64,000 bases of DNA, taken from positions 186,001-250,000 of the forward strand of contig NZ_JAMKOJ010000001.1 in assembly GCF_023700755.1 (NCBI RefSeq), read 5' to 3'. This DNA is from Allorhizobium sonneratiae (GTDB taxonomy: Bacteria; Pseudomonadota; Alphaproteobacteria; Rhizobiales; Rhizobiaceae). This document shows, one piece after another, positions 1 through 8,997 of this stretch (position 1 is the first letter of the stretch; each line of letters opens with the position of its first letter). The notes beneath the pieces are model-generated. The model did no database searches. It was not told the DNA's origin and saw only the letters and a list, made by a program, of their open reading frames with translations. Made by a program: the position numbers and the translations under genes.

Positions 1-64
1 ACGCGCCGATATCCGTCCGGCCATCGAAGAGCCGCTGAAGGCGCTGCTGGCGGCGCTGAAGTGA
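1..64 (+). CDS. 3' end of an unrecognised gene
   Basis: An open frame enters from the left edge and ends at TGA 62-64. Its last 20 residues (RADIRPAIEEPLKALLAALK) form an amphipathic, probably helical tail. A strong terminator follows 30 bp later, which supports this as a real gene end. The fragment is too short to assign a family. Confidence 0.55.
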   Translation, partial: RADIRPAIEEPLKALLAALK

Positions 65-93
65 ACAAGATCTAAAGCCTGAGATGGATCAGT

Positions 94-123
94 AAAAGCC
101 GCCGGTTTCCGGCGGCTTTTTTA
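94..123 (+). terminator. Rho-independent terminator
   Basis: A GC-rich perfect stem (AAAAGCCGCCGG paired with CCGGCGGCTTTT across a short loop) runs into a T-tract. It terminates the gene entering from the left edge. Confidence 0.9.
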
Positions 124-155
124 TTCCATTCTTACAACAAAGCATATTTCGACCG

Positions 156-210
156 TTTAAAGTGTTACAGCGTCCTTTGTGCGTTTTATAAAACGCACGG
201 CGCTGTAGAG
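156..210. repeat. Dispersed palindromic repeat, module 1 (copy A)
   Basis: A palindrome with ACAGCG...CGCTGT ends and an inner GTGCGTTTTATAAAACGCAC core. The reverse complement recurs at 44825-44871 with a one-base deletion, and a diverged copy lies at 59864-59904. This copy sits directly upstream of the beta-lactamase-like gene, so it lies in its promoter or leader. Confidence 0.75.
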
Positions 211-257
211 TGTTGTGCTGAATGCATCAGGTGGTGGATGCTCTTGGGAGATTTCTT

Positions 258-1286
258 GTGAAACGGAGAAATTTTTTACATCGTTCACTGTTATTGGCGG
301 CGGTAGAGCTTTGCTTGAAAGTTCAGCCGTCATTCGCCTCAGGGGCATCTGGTAAAGATAATCCTCCATCGTCATCAACCGATTTTCAAGCCCGGTTGAA
401 AGAGCTTGCGACCTTTGCACTGCCAGGCCGTTTAGGGGTGACGGTGGTTGATCTGACATCAGGAAGACGCTGGGAGATCAACGGCAATCAGGCTTTCCCG
501 ATGATGAGCGTTTTCAAGGCGCCGTCTGCCGCCGCGATTCTGGCGATGGTGGATCGTCAAGAGGTGTCACTCACGCAGCCGGTCATCATCAGGCGCCAGG
601 ATTTGCGGGGCGGAGCCAGCGAGATTGCCCGAAGGTTTCAGGGACAAGAAATGACGTTTACAGTCCTGCAGCTTTTACGGGCTGCTGTCAGCAAAAGCGA
701 CAATACGGCTATCGATGCGCTTTTACGCTCCTTCGGCGGTCCTGCCTACGTTACAAAATTCCTGCAGGAGAATGGCATCAAAGATATGCGTGTTGACCTA
801 GATGAAGGAGGTGTCGAGCAGGTATTTTCCGGGCTTAATGCTGGCCATCATCCTCCACGTGGTGAGACGGTTGAGGCGCGTCTTTTGCGTCTCGAACAAG
901 GATATCGGGATTTTCTATCGGATCCGCGCAATCGTTCAACACCGGATGCCTCTGCCTTGTTTTTAGAGCTTTTGTGGCGGGAACGCTTGTTGTCAAAAGA
1001 CTCGACACGTCTTTTGCTGTCAATGATGGAAAACCAGACGATGCCACGGCGTCTTCGGGCAGGTCTTCCAGCCGGAATCGTTTTTGCAGATAAGTGCGGG
1101 ACATCCGTGTCTCTCAATGGTGTGACGGCAGCGTTTAACGATATCGGAATTCTGACTTTTCCGGATGGTCATTCCGTCATTGTGACCGCTTTCCTGTCCG
1201 GATCGACGCTATCCAGAAAGGGCAGGGATACATTATTTGCCGCTCTGGCCAGAGACGTTGTGTCGAATGTCGCAGGTGAAAAATAG
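258..1286 (+). CDS. Divergent class A beta-lactamase-like serine hydrolase
   Basis: Putative periplasmic hydrolase of the class A beta-lactamase fold. I chose GTG 258 because GGGAG lies 7 bases upstream and the product (342 aa) then begins with a twin-arginine-type signal (KRRNFLHRS plus a hydrophobic stretch); an ATG at 222 lacks this. In GTG numbering the catalytic SVFK motif is at 84-87, SDN at 147-149, a candidate omega-loop Glu at 183, and KCG at 279-281 where the family usually has KTG. About 30 extra residues follow the omega loop. Codons are visibly AT-richer than in the neighbours, which hints at horizontal transfer. There is no adjacent LysR regulator. The fold is likely; activity on beta-lactams is inference. 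Confidence 0.82.
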   Translation: MKRRNFLHRSLLLAAVELCLKVQPSFASGASGKDNPPSSSTDFQARLKELATFALPGRLGVTVVDLTSGRRWEINGNQAFPMMSVFKAPSAAAILAMVDRQEVSLTQPVIIRRQDLRGGASEIARRFQGQEMTFTVLQLLRAAVSKSDNTAIDALLRSFGGPAYVTKFLQENGIKDMRVDLDEGGVEQVFSGLNAGHHPPRGETVEARLLRLEQGYRDFLSDPRNRSTPDASALFLELLWRERLLSKDSTRLLLSMMENQTMPRRLRAGLPAGIVFADKCGTSVSLNGVTAAFNDIGILTFPDGHSVIVTAFLSGSTLSRKGRDTLFAALARDVVSNVAGEK

Positions 1287-1301
1287 GAGACGATTGACTC
1301 T

Positions 1302-2837
1302 TTACCGCTTCACCGTCACGCCAACGCTTGCCGTCAGGGTTCTGTCGCCGGGGCTGGTCTTGTTGTCGGTATATTCCCAGGTGAGATCGGTGTTGAGATC
1401 GAGATAACGGTTGAGGGAATAGGTGAGGCCGCCGCCTGCCGTGTAATAGACCGTGTTCGGCTGGCTGGCGCTTCGATAATCGCGCCAGGTGGTGCCGCCG
1501 GTGAGGCGGGCAATGAGATTGTCGCGCAATTGGTGGGCGACGGCGGCCGTGAGCGCATAGGCGACATCGCCGCTGACGCCTGCCGTGGTCGAGGGCTCGA
1601 TCGATGTGTTGAAGCCGAGGCTCACATCGGTGCCGCGATGCGGCGACCAGTTGACCGTGCTGTCGAGCGCAAAAGCCCCAAGTGCATCGAGGCGGCTGTC
1701 GTCGAACGTGGCGCGTTTATAGCCGAGTGCAATTTCTCCGCTGAGCTTTTCGTCGAAATTCGAGGTGATCCCGGCCTTGAGGCCGTAGAGATTGCCGGAA
1801 CGGGCATAACCGGAACTGTCCAGCGTCTGATCGTAGCGGGTCTTGCCGACCGAGGCTTCGATGAAGGGGATCAGCGCCGGTGACAGTTCATAGCCGAGGC
1901 GCGTGGTCAATGTCACGGTGTTGCGGTTGCGGTCGGAATTGGACAGCAGGCTGCCATCGGCAAGCTTGGCGTCGGAATAGACATAGCGCTCCAGCCCGAG
2001 GCCGACCGATCCACGCAGGCGGCCCACATCCTTTTCCAGCACCGCGCCGGTGCTGAACTGGTTGACGCCGGATTGCACCTGCGCATTGCGGATGGCATTG
2101 GGGTCGGTGTTGCTTTCGCGGCTATAGCCATAGCCTGCCGTCAGCTTTGCGGCCATGTCATCGGCCAGATCGAGCCGCAGTTCGGCATCCACCCGCCCGG
2201 AGGGGTCGTTGCTGCCGTCACCGGCGATCTTCTGGCGAAAATCGCCCTGGCCGGTGATTTTCAATTGATGGCGGGCCCAGTCCGAAGTCAGCGTGCCTTT
2301 GAGCCCTGTATCCCAATAGGTGGTCTTGTCCTTCGAGCTACCATCTGTCTCGCTCTTGACGGTGACACCCTGGCTGACCTCCGGCCTCAGGATCATCGTG
2401 CCGAGCTTGATGCCGGTGCCGTCATCCTCGGTTTTTTTCAGGGACCGGCGTTCGTCGATCGGCGACTGTCGGAGATTGATCCGGCTGGCGTCCAGCGCAT
2501 CGTCGGTTACCTTGCCCATCCGCAGCCGGTCCAGATCAGCGGCTGTCGCGTCGCTGCGCTCTGTCGTGGTGGATGCGGCAAGGGCGGCAGAGGAAGACGT
2601 GGCTGCCGTTGTCGTGTCGCTTGCTGCCGTGGCGGGCAGGGTGGGGGCGATGCCACCTGTATCGGTGTCTGAGGCGGATGCGGAGGGATCGGCGCTGGTG
2701 GTGGGTACGCCACGCAGGACAAAGCCGCTGTCTGCCTCCTGTGCATGGGCGGCAGGCATGGCTGAGATGACGCCAGCCAGCAGCATGAAGCCGCCGTAAA
2801 GCGTCCGTCCGGGCTTCTTGTCCTGCCTTGCCCTCAT
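1302..2837 (-). CDS. Outer-membrane beta-barrel protein (BBP2-like)
   Basis: About 511 residues from ATG 2837. That start gives a compact signal peptide (basic N-terminus, TLYGGFMLLAGVISA, cleavage near AHAQ); ATG 2888 in the same frame would add 17 residues and has no visible ribosome site. A Ser/Thr/Ala-rich low-complexity stretch follows, then the C-terminal two thirds shows alternating polar/aromatic beta strands ending in VGVTVKR, typical of the putative beta-barrel porin-2 family common in rhizobia. It ends 15 bp from the convergent beta-lactamase-like gene. Substrate is unknown; an exopolysaccharide link is only a guess. An imperfect CtrA-like TTAA-N7-TTGA lies at 2891-2905. Confidence 0.7.
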   Translation of the reverse strand: MRARQDKKPGRTLYGGFMLLAGVISAMPAAHAQEADSGFVLRGVPTTSADPSASASDTDTGGIAPTLPATAASDTTTAATSSSAALAASTTTERSDATAADLDRLRMGKVTDDALDASRINLRQSPIDERRSLKKTEDDGTGIKLGTMILRPEVSQGVTVKSETDGSSKDKTTYWDTGLKGTLTSDWARHQLKITGQGDFRQKIAGDGSNDPSGRVDAELRLDLADDMAAKLTAGYGYSRESNTDPNAIRNAQVQSGVNQFSTGAVLEKDVGRLRGSVGLGLERYVYSDAKLADGSLLSNSDRNRNTVTLTTRLGYELSPALIPFIEASVGKTRYDQTLDSSGYARSGNLYGLKAGITSNFDEKLSGEIALGYKRATFDDSRLDALGAFALDSTVNWSPHRGTDVSLGFNTSIEPSTTAGVSGDVAYALTAAVAHQLRDNLIARLTGGTTWRDYRSASQPNTVYYTAGGGLTYSLNRYLDLNTDLTWEYTDNKTSPGDRTLTASVGVTVKR

Positions 2838-3061
2838 CGGCTCTGCGCGATCCTGTTTCGATGTGTTTACCGAAACGTAAAGGCTCATGGTTAATTATTT
2901 CTTGAATTGACGACGCCAGTCGGAGATGACGAAGAAAGCCTTGAATTTTCCTCAAACCGCCGCATTTGAGGACGCAATCTTGCAACACGAGCCTGTCCTT
3001 TCTTTCGGATGAAGGAAGAGGGTGAATGGACAGTTGCGGTGTTTCGGTTTAAGGAAATTTC

Positions 3062-4057
3062 ATGAACAAACTGGCTGTAAAACTTGTCGAGGCAAGCGCT
3101 GTTCAATCGGCGCTGAGGGTCATTTCAACCGAGCAGTCCGGTCTTGCCGCGCTGGAAGAGGCATTGACCGGACCTTTGGCCGGTTCGTTCTGCCGCGCCA
3201 TCGACATGATCGGCAAAAGCTCCGGCCGCGTGATCGTGACCGGCGTGGGCAAGAGCCACCATATCGGCGGCAAGATTGCCGCAACCTTTGCCTCAACGGG
3301 CACGCCCGCCTTTTTCATTCATCCGGCAGAGGCCAATCACGGCGATCTCGGCATGATTGCCCGTGACGACGTGGTGATTGCCATGTCCTGGAGCGGCGAA
3401 AGCAGCGAGTTGCATGGCATCATCTCCTTTACCCGCCGTTTCTCCATTCCGCTGATTGCAATAACCTCGGGCGAAGCCTCGACCCTGGCACGCGAGGCCG
3501 ATCTGGTCTTGCTGCTGCCCAAGGTGCCGGAAGCCTGCCCGCACGGCCTGGCACCCAGCACATCGGCGATGATGCAGCTTGCCATGGGCGATGCGCTGGC
3601 GCTGGCGCTTCTGGAAGCGCGCGGTTTCGGCGCAGAAGATTTCAAGGTTTTTCATCCCGGCGGCAAGCTCGGTGCGATGTTGACCCATGTCGGCGACATT
3701 ATGCATATCGGCGATGATGTGCCGCTGGTGCCGGTTGGCACATCGGTGCCGGCAGCGATCATCATGCTGTCGCAGAAACGGTTCGGCTGCGTCGGTATTG
3801 TCGATGCAGATGGTCATCTTGTCGGCATCATTACGGATGGCGATATCGCCCGTAATCTCACCCGCAATCTCGGAGAGCGGCAGGTGGAAGAGGTAATGAC
3901 GAAAATGCCGAAATCGGTGAAGCGTGACACGCTTGCCACCACCGCCATGGCGATCCTGAACAAGCACAATATTTCGGCGCTGTTCGTCACCGAGGCGGAT
4001 GGCACGCCGAGCGGTATCGTGCATTTCCACGATCTTTTGCGCATCGGCGTAGCCTGA
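3062..4057 (+). CDS. kdsD: Arabinose-5-phosphate isomerase (KpsF/GutQ family)
   Basis: 331 residues. It interconverts D-ribulose-5-phosphate and D-arabinose-5-phosphate, the first step of Kdo synthesis for lipopolysaccharide, in the cytosol. An N-terminal SIS sugar-isomerase domain (about 40-180) carries GVGKSHHIGGK at 61-71 and the MSWSGES loop at 108-114. Two tandem CBS domains fill the C-terminal half (GCVGIVDADGHLVGIITDGD and NISALFVTEADG). Length and domain order match KdsD. AAGGAA precedes the ATG. It is transcribed away from the beta-barrel gene and converges on nfeD. Confidence 0.92.
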   Translation: MNKLAVKLVEASAVQSALRVISTEQSGLAALEEALTGPLAGSFCRAIDMIGKSSGRVIVTGVGKSHHIGGKIAATFASTGTPAFFIHPAEANHGDLGMIARDDVVIAMSWSGESSELHGIISFTRRFSIPLIAITSGEASTLAREADLVLLLPKVPEACPHGLAPSTSAMMQLAMGDALALALLEARGFGAEDFKVFHPGGKLGAMLTHVGDIMHIGDDVPLVPVGTSVPAAIIMLSQKRFGCVGIVDADGHLVGIITDGDIARNLTRNLGERQVEEVMTKMPKSVKRDTLATTAMAILNKHNISALFVTEADGTPSGIVHFHDLLRIGVA

Positions 4058-4086
4058 TCTTTTCTTTGATTCTGAAATTGACGTGA

Positions 4087-4545
4087 TCAGACGGCCTCGA
4101 CCGTTAACTCCCGGCCATGGGCCGCGACGATTTTGACGCGGACGCCTGCGGCAAGATCCGGCCCGTTGACGGTCCAGAACGTGTCATCGAGGCGGATGCG
4201 CCCGCGCCCTTCGCGGATCGGGCTTTCCAGCGTGGCGGTGCGGCCAACGAGGCTTGCGGTGCGCTGGTTGAGCAGCGGCTCATCGCTGCGGTCGCGGTCT
4301 TTCACCAGAATCCGCCGTCCGATGAGGATCGAGGCGAGCGAGAGGGCGGCAAAGACGAGCATCTGCACCTGCCAGGGCCAGAAAGATGCGCCCCAGAACA
4401 CGAGTGACAGGATGCCGGTGAGAAGCGCCGCCATCCCGAACCAGACGAGAAACATGCCGGGCATCATCAGTTCTGCGGCCAGCAGGATCAGCCCGCCGAC
4501 CCACCAGCTCCAGAGACCAAGCTCGTTTACCCAGGCGATGATCAT
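4087..4545 (-). CDS. nfeD: NfeD-family membrane protein
   Basis: 152 residues. Two or three hydrophobic segments in the first 75 residues (WWVGGLILLAAELMMPG, then two more) are followed by a small C-terminal OB-fold domain (VGRTATLESPIREGRGRIR...). This is the short NfeD form that partners SPFH/stomatin proteins. It starts 5 bp after the stop of the SPFH gene, so the two form the classic stomatin operon. Known partners act in membrane-domain organisation; the exact role here is unknown. Confidence 0.88.
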   Translation of the reverse strand: MIIAWVNELGLWSWWVGGLILLAAELMMPGMFLVWFGMAALLTGILSLVFWGASFWPWQVQMLVFAALSLASILIGRRILVKDRDRSDEPLLNQRTASLVGRTATLESPIREGRGRIRLDDTFWTVNGPDLAAGVRVKIVAAHGRELTVEAV

Positions 4546-4550
4546 CGCGC

Positions 4551-5555
4551 TTACTCCTGTGAAGGCGGGCTAAACGGGCTGACGCTTGGCGTGCTGCGCG
4601 GCGCGGTCGTCCGCGGGGCCGGGGTGCGCGGCGGCGTCGCATCCGGACCGAAAACATCGCGGGCAATGGCGCCAATGCCGCCCAGCGTGCCGATCAGCGA
4701 AGACGCTTCCATCGGCATCAGCACCACTTTGGCATTGCTGGCGGTGCCGATGGCGCTCATGGCCTCGGTATATTTCTGCGCGACGAAATAGTTGATGGCG
4801 TTGACATCGCCGGCGGCAATCGCCTCGGATACCAGTTTCGTTGCTTGGGCTTCAGCGGCGGCCAGCCGCTCGCGCGCCTCGGCCTCGCGATAAGCGGCCT
4901 CGCGCTTGCCTTCGGCCTGCAGGATGGCGGCCTGTTTGGCACCTTCGGCCTTAAGGATCTGCGCATTGCGCTGGCCTTCGGCCTCCAGCACCTGGGCGCG
5001 TTTTTCACGCTCGGCCTTCATCTGTCGCGCCATGGCATCGACAAGGTCCTTTGGCGGCTGAATATCCTTGATCTCGACACGGGTGACCTTGATGCCCCAG
5101 GGGCTGACGGCGTCATCCACCACATGCAGCAGCCGGTCATTGATGGCGTCGCGGTTGGATAAAAGCTCGTCCAGTTCCATCGAGCCCATGACCGACCGGA
5201 TATTGGTCATGGTCAGGTTGAGAATGGCGTTTTCCAGATTTTTCACCTGATAGGCGGCCTGTGCCACATTCAGCACCTGAAAGAAGGTGACGGCATCGGC
5301 AGTAACGCTGGCATTGTCCTTGGTGATGACCTCCTGGGTCGGCACGTTCAGCACCTGCTCCATCACATTCATTTTCGCGCCGATGGTCTCGACGAAGGGA
5401 GTGATCAGGTTGAGGCCCGGCTCCAGCGTGCGCGTGTAACGGCCAAAGCGCTCCACCGTATAACGATAGCCCTGCGGCACGGTCTTGATCCCGGCGATCA
5501 GCACCAGAACGACAAAGCCCACCAGGGCAATCACGAGAATATCGAAGCCGGTCAT
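4551..5555 (-). CDS. SPFH/band 7 (stomatin/QmcA-like) protein
   Basis: 334 residues from ATG 5555. The frame stays open to 5804, but that would run over the porin's end and terminator, and AAGGGGG lies just upstream of 5555. One N-terminal membrane anchor ([19 protein letters not shown]) precedes an SPFH domain ([24 protein letters not shown]...), an alanine/glutamate-rich coiled coil ([20 protein letters not shown]...), and a Pro/Thr-rich tail. Such proteins form large oligomeric rings on the inner membrane and may modulate proteolysis or lipid domains. It is co-transcribed with nfeD. Confidence 0.9.
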   Translation of the reverse strand: MTGFDILVIALVGFVVLVLIAGIKTVPQGYRYTVERFGRYTRTLEPGLNLITPFVETIGAKMNVMEQVLNVPTQEVITKDNASVTADAVTFFQVLNVAQAAYQVKNLENAILNLTMTNIRSVMGSMELDELLSNRDAINDRLLHVVDDAVSPWGIKVTRVEIKDIQPPKDLVDAMARQMKAEREKRAQVLEAEGQRNAQILKAEGAKQAAILQAEGKREAAYREAEARERLAAAEAQATKLVSEAIAAGDVNAINYFVAQKYTEAMSAIGTASNAKVVLMPMEASSLIGTLGGIGAIARDVFGPDATPPRTPAPRTTAPRSTPSVSPFSPPSQE

Positions 5556-5621
5556 GGAAACCCCCTTGCTTGGCGTCTTGAAGAAGCATTTAGGCATTCT
5601 TCCTCTCACTTGCCATGGGCG

Positions 5622-5654
5622 GAAAAAAAGAAAGCCCCGCAGGGCGAGGCTTTC
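5622..5654 (-). terminator. Rho-independent terminator of the porin gene
   Basis: On the minus strand, GGAAAGCCTCGCCCTGCGGG pairs back to GGGGCTTTC and runs into TTTCTTTTTTT, 23 bp beyond the porin stop. Confidence 0.9.
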
Positions 5655-5676
5655 CATGGCGATGTGATGGCTGCGA

Positions 5677-6732
5677 TCAGAAGTCGCGGCGCAGGCGCAG
5701 ATAAGAGTTGAGCGCCTTGTCGTAGGTATCATAGCCAAGACCGGCCTGAACGAAAGTCTTGGTGTTCTTGTCCTTTTGCAGGTAGTAATAGGTGTCGCCG
5801 CCAACGGTCCAGAAGCCCTTGCCGTTGTTGACGCTGTCGAAATACTTGTTGTAGGCGACGGAGGGGCCGACCGTCAGCTTGTCGTTGACGGTATAGGTAT
5901 AATCAGCGCTGACAGCCCAGTTATACTTGCCTTCGAACGAACTGATGCCGGAGGCATATTCCGCATCGAACTGTATGAGATGCGGGCCGAAAGCATTTTC
6001 GGCATGGCCGTAAACAACGCCGTGCTTGGCGAGATTGTCGTAAACGCCCCAGATATAGCTGGAGAAGCTGTCCTGCTTGTAGCTCAGCTGGGTTTCAAAG
6101 CCGAGATCCTTGTTGAATTTCGGGCTCTGGCTGGTGGCCAGCTGCGAATCCTGCAGGTCATCAATGCCGACGCCGAATTTGAGCGGGCCGGACGTGGTTT
6201 CGTAGCGAATGCCGGTGATGACCGAATCGCCATTGGCGAGATTGGTGCTGACAAAGCTCGGCCAATAGGAGTTGTTGCCGTTGTTGTCGACAAAGCTGGT
6301 CATGCGGCCGATGGTGAAGCCACCAATGGTGATGTAGGCAAGGCGGGCTTCAAAGCCATCGCTGGTGCTGCCGCTCTTCCACTTGCTGTGAAGCTGAACG
6401 TCGGTGCCGATGGTTCCAAGTTCGGAATCCATTTTGGTGGAGATGTTGATGCGCGCGCGCATTTCATCGGCCCAGTTGGCGCCAGTTGTCCCCGTGCTGG
6501 CGTCCTTCTTGTCATTCAGATCATTGCCTTTGAAGGTGTAGCGGAACTGGCCGCCAAACTTCAGGCAGGTTTCGGTGCCGGGAATGTAGAAATAACCGGT
6601 GCCGAAAGCGTCACAGACGCGGACATAGTCTGCCGGTTCCGGAGCGGCTGCGACAATGGCGTCAGCGGCGTGAACGCCGGACAGTGCAACGAGCGATGCT
6701 GCGCCGCTCAGGAGAATCTTCTTGATGAGCAT
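5677..6732 (-). CDS. Porin (Porin_2 / RopA-Omp2 family)
   Basis: 351 residues. A signal peptide ([19 protein letters not shown], cleaved near GVHAAD) is followed by the conserved rhizobial/Brucella porin start [21 protein letters not shown] and [14 protein letters not shown], with two cysteines. The rest is beta-strand-rich and ends in LRLRRDF, an aromatic C-terminus for outer-membrane assembly. It forms a general diffusion channel. GAGAGAGGG precedes the ATG. It is monocistronic, with its own terminator and a long AT-rich upstream region that suggests strong or regulated expression. Confidence 0.92.
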   Translation of the reverse strand: MLIKKILLSGAASLVALSGVHAADAIVAAAPEPADYVRVCDAFGTGYFYIPGTETCLKFGGQFRYTFKGNDLNDKKDASTGTTGANWADEMRARINISTKMDSELGTIGTDVQLHSKWKSGSTSDGFEARLAYITIGGFTIGRMTSFVDNNGNNSYWPSFVSTNLANGDSVITGIRYETTSGPLKFGVGIDDLQDSQLATSQSPKFNKDLGFETQLSYKQDSFSSYIWGVYDNLAKHGVVYGHAENAFGPHLIQFDAEYASGISSFEGKYNWAVSADYTYTVNDKLTVGPSVAYNKYFDSVNNGKGFWTVGGDTYYYLQKDKNTKTFVQAGLGYDTYDKALNSYLRLRRDF

Positions 6733-7119
6733 AGATACCCTCTCTCTATGTTTGATGTATAACGATCATAATTACTTTATTTTTCAAGTATCTTATGTTC
6801 GTTTTTAGTGCAGCATTCGATATCATGTCATTTTTGTAATTTTTAGTGACCGATGGTTGAAATATATTTTATTAATGTGACAGTGTTGTATTATATTTTG
6901 CTTTTAAAACCCAAAAATGGTCAGAAATATATTATGTAAAATATTGATACTTTGAAATTTTAACAACGCTTATTGTTTTGTGTTGCAACATTTATGGATG
7001 TGTCTAAAGCGGGTTCCAGATGAGCGGCCCCTTGGATCGGATGTGATTGAAGAAGAGATTTTTGATAAAATTCAAAATGTTGCAGTGGCGTTCGGTTACG
7101 GGAGGCATGGCGCCGCAAA
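6733..7119. other. AT-rich intergenic region upstream of the porin gene
   Basis: About 390 bp, strikingly AT-rich against the flanking genes. It holds no convincing ORF: a 66-codon frame at 6980-7180 runs through a terminator and shows no coding character. On the minus strand TTGAAA and TTATAC (about 6786 and 6763) are a weak porin promoter candidate. Confidence 0.5.
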
Positions 7120-7175
7120 AGGCAAACAAAAAACCAGACCCCGTCAGGCTCTGATGAGTGTGACGGGGTCTGGTT
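7120..7175 (-). terminator. Rho-independent terminator of the methyltransferase operon
   Basis: A 15-bp perfect stem (AACCAGACCCCGTCA at 7132-7146 with TGACGGGGTCTGGTT at 7161-7175). On the minus strand it is followed by TTTTTTGTTTG. It ends the mmuM/permease/binding-protein transcript. Confidence 0.92.
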
Positions 7176-7233
7176 CGTGATAAACCGTGTTTCAGGATTC
7201 AAACTGCGCCAAAGACCGGCCCAGATAACGGCC

Positions 7234-8163
7234 CTATCGGCGGTAGGAAAGCCTCAGCCGCCGAGCGCAAAGCTCGCCGATATGGTCCGGGCCGATGCCG
7301 CAGCAACCGCCGATGATGGTTGCGCCATCGGCAATCCAGTCTGCCGAAAGATTGGCATAATGGACCGGATCGAGATCGTTGCGAATTTCGGAAATCGCCT
7401 CATAGGGACTGTCGGACGGCGGTTCCGGCTCGAAGGCATTGGCATAGACGCCAAGCGGTTTATCGGCATGGATGGTTCCGGCAAGGGCGGCGCGGGCGGC
7501 GCGCACGGCAGGCCCCATCACCTCCGGCTGGCTGCAATTGAACAGCACGGCGGCAGCGCCCGCCTCGAAGGTTTTTAAAACGGCATCCGCCACCGGCTCG
7601 CCGGAGCGCAGTTCCGGTGCGGCTGTCCGGCCTTTTTCGTCCTTGATCGTGTAGGACACATAGACCGGCTTGCCGTCGCCCTTGACGGCTTCAAGCGCCG
7701 TCAACGCCTCAAGCGTCGAGCTTTGTGTCTCGATCAGCCAGCTGTCGACAAAGGGGCGCAGGCCCTCGATCAGGCTGTTGAGGATGCGCGGGGCCTCATC
7801 GCCGCGATAAAGCTGCGGTCGGTAGCTTTCGAAGAGCGGTGGTATCGAGCCCGCCACTTCCACGGGCCGCTCGCTTGCATCGGCGGCGGCGCGGGCAATT
7901 TCTCCGGCAAGCCGCGTCAGGCGCAGACCGTCATTCGAGAAGCGCTCTTCACCGAGCATATGCGGAACAAGCCCATAGGAATTGGTGGTGATGAGATCGG
8001 CGCCCGCGGCAATATAGGCGTCATGTGCCTGACGGACGAAATGCGGCGCTTCGATCAGCGACAAGGCCGACCATTCCGGCAGGCGGAAGGGCGCGCCGAG
8101 CTTTTCCAGCAGACGGCCCATGCCGCCATCGAAAATCCTTAAAGGGGGGAGCGTATCAGTCAT
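7234..8163 (-). CDS. Homocysteine S-methyltransferase family protein
   Basis: 309 residues from ATG 8163, whose ATGA overlaps the permease stop; the longer frame to 8340 lies inside the permease. It transfers a methyl group (from S-methylmethionine, betaine or a similar donor) to homocysteine or a related thiol. It shows the family start FDGGMGRLL, ITTNSYGL, the zinc-ligand cysteine in FNCSQPE, and the paired cysteines of GGCCGIGPDHI near the C-terminus. It is translationally coupled to an amino-acid ABC transporter, which suggests the transporter supplies its sulfur-amino-acid or methyl-donor substrate; that is inference. Confidence 0.88.
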   Translation of the reverse strand: MTDTLPPLRIFDGGMGRLLEKLGAPFRLPEWSALSLIEAPHFVRQAHDAYIAAGADLITTNSYGLVPHMLGEERFSNDGLRLTRLAGEIARAAADASERPVEVAGSIPPLFESYRPQLYRGDEAPRILNSLIEGLRPFVDSWLIETQSSTLEALTALEAVKGDGKPVYVSYTIKDEKGRTAAPELRSGEPVADAVLKTFEAGAAAVLFNCSQPEVMGPAVRAARAALAGTIHADKPLGVYANAFEPEPPSDSPYEAISEIRNDLDPVHYANLSADWIADGATIIGGCCGIGPDHIGELCARRLRLSYRR

Positions 8164-8993
8164 TGTGTCTGTCTCCTTTCGCTGTCGCCGTAAGCGCGTC
8201 CATAGCGTTTTTCCAGGCGCGCCTGCACCAGTTCGAGCAGGATCGACATGATCCAGTAGATCGCGGCGGCGGTCAGCAGCATTTCCATATAGTGAAAGGT
8301 CGATCGGCCGAAGGACTGGGCGAGAAAATTCAGTTCCCACAGCCCCATGATCGAGACCAGAGAGGAATCCTTCAGCATCGAGATGAACAGCGCGCCGGCG
8401 GGCGGCACGATGATGCGCATGGCCTGCGGCGCGATGATCTTGTAGGCGATCTGTGCCGGTTTGAGGCCAAGCGCTCGGGCGGCCTCGCGCTGGCCATGGG
8501 CAACGGCGGCAACGCCGCTACGGATGGTTTCAGCCAGATAGGCGCCGTAATTCAGCGAGAGTGCCAGAACGCCAGAGGTGAAGCCCGACAGAATGAGACC
8601 CGCCTGCGGCAGCGCCAGATAGATGATCAGTACCTGAACGAGCAGTGGCGTGCCGCGAAAAAACGACGCGTAAAATGTGGCGCAGGCAAAGGCCACCGGG
8701 TTTTTCGATAGTCGTCCGAGCGCCGTCAGCACAGCCACGATCAGGGCAAAGCCCGCCGAGGCAATGGTCACGACAACGGTCAGCACTGCACCCTGCACCA
8801 TGCCTTCCGGAGAGAGTCTCAACCCCAGAAGAAACGGCAGTTTCTGCTCGATCAGGCCGAAATCCAGCCCCATGCGCGAAAAAACGAAGATGAGGCCCAG
8901 CAGCAGCAGGGCCCAGACGAGCCGGACCCTGGCGCTGAATGACATGATCGGTGGTTTGCCTGTTATGGCAGGACGGCCAGCCATCAGGCTCAT
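8160..8993 (-). CDS. Polar amino-acid ABC transporter permease
   Basis: 277 residues from ATG 8993, chosen because GAGG lies 5 bases upstream and it follows the binding-protein stop; ATG 9014 lacks a ribosome site. Hydrophobic segments and the EAA loop (HGQREAARALGLKPAQIAYKIIAPQAMR) identify a His/Glu/Gln/Arg-type (HisM/GlnP) permease in the inner membrane. It sits between the binding protein and the methyltransferase. No ATP-binding subunit is present here, so it must be borrowed or encoded elsewhere. Confidence 0.9.
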   Translation of the reverse strand: MSLMAGRPAITGKPPIMSFSARVRLVWALLLLGLIFVFSRMGLDFGLIEQKLPFLLGLRLSPEGMVQGAVLTVVVTIASAGFALIVAVLTALGRLSKNPVAFACATFYASFFRGTPLLVQVLIIYLALPQAGLILSGFTSGVLALSLNYGAYLAETIRSGVAAVAHGQREAARALGLKPAQIAYKIIAPQAMRIIVPPAGALFISMLKDSSLVSIMGLWELNFLAQSFGRSTFHYMEMLLTAAAIYWIMSILLELVQARLEKRYGRAYGDSERRQTQ

Positions 8994-8997
8994 GTCC

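Noticed and set aside
6980..7180. Plus-strand 66-codon frame in the porin upstream region
   Set aside because: It runs through a strong minus-strand terminator, has no ribosome site and no protein-like composition.
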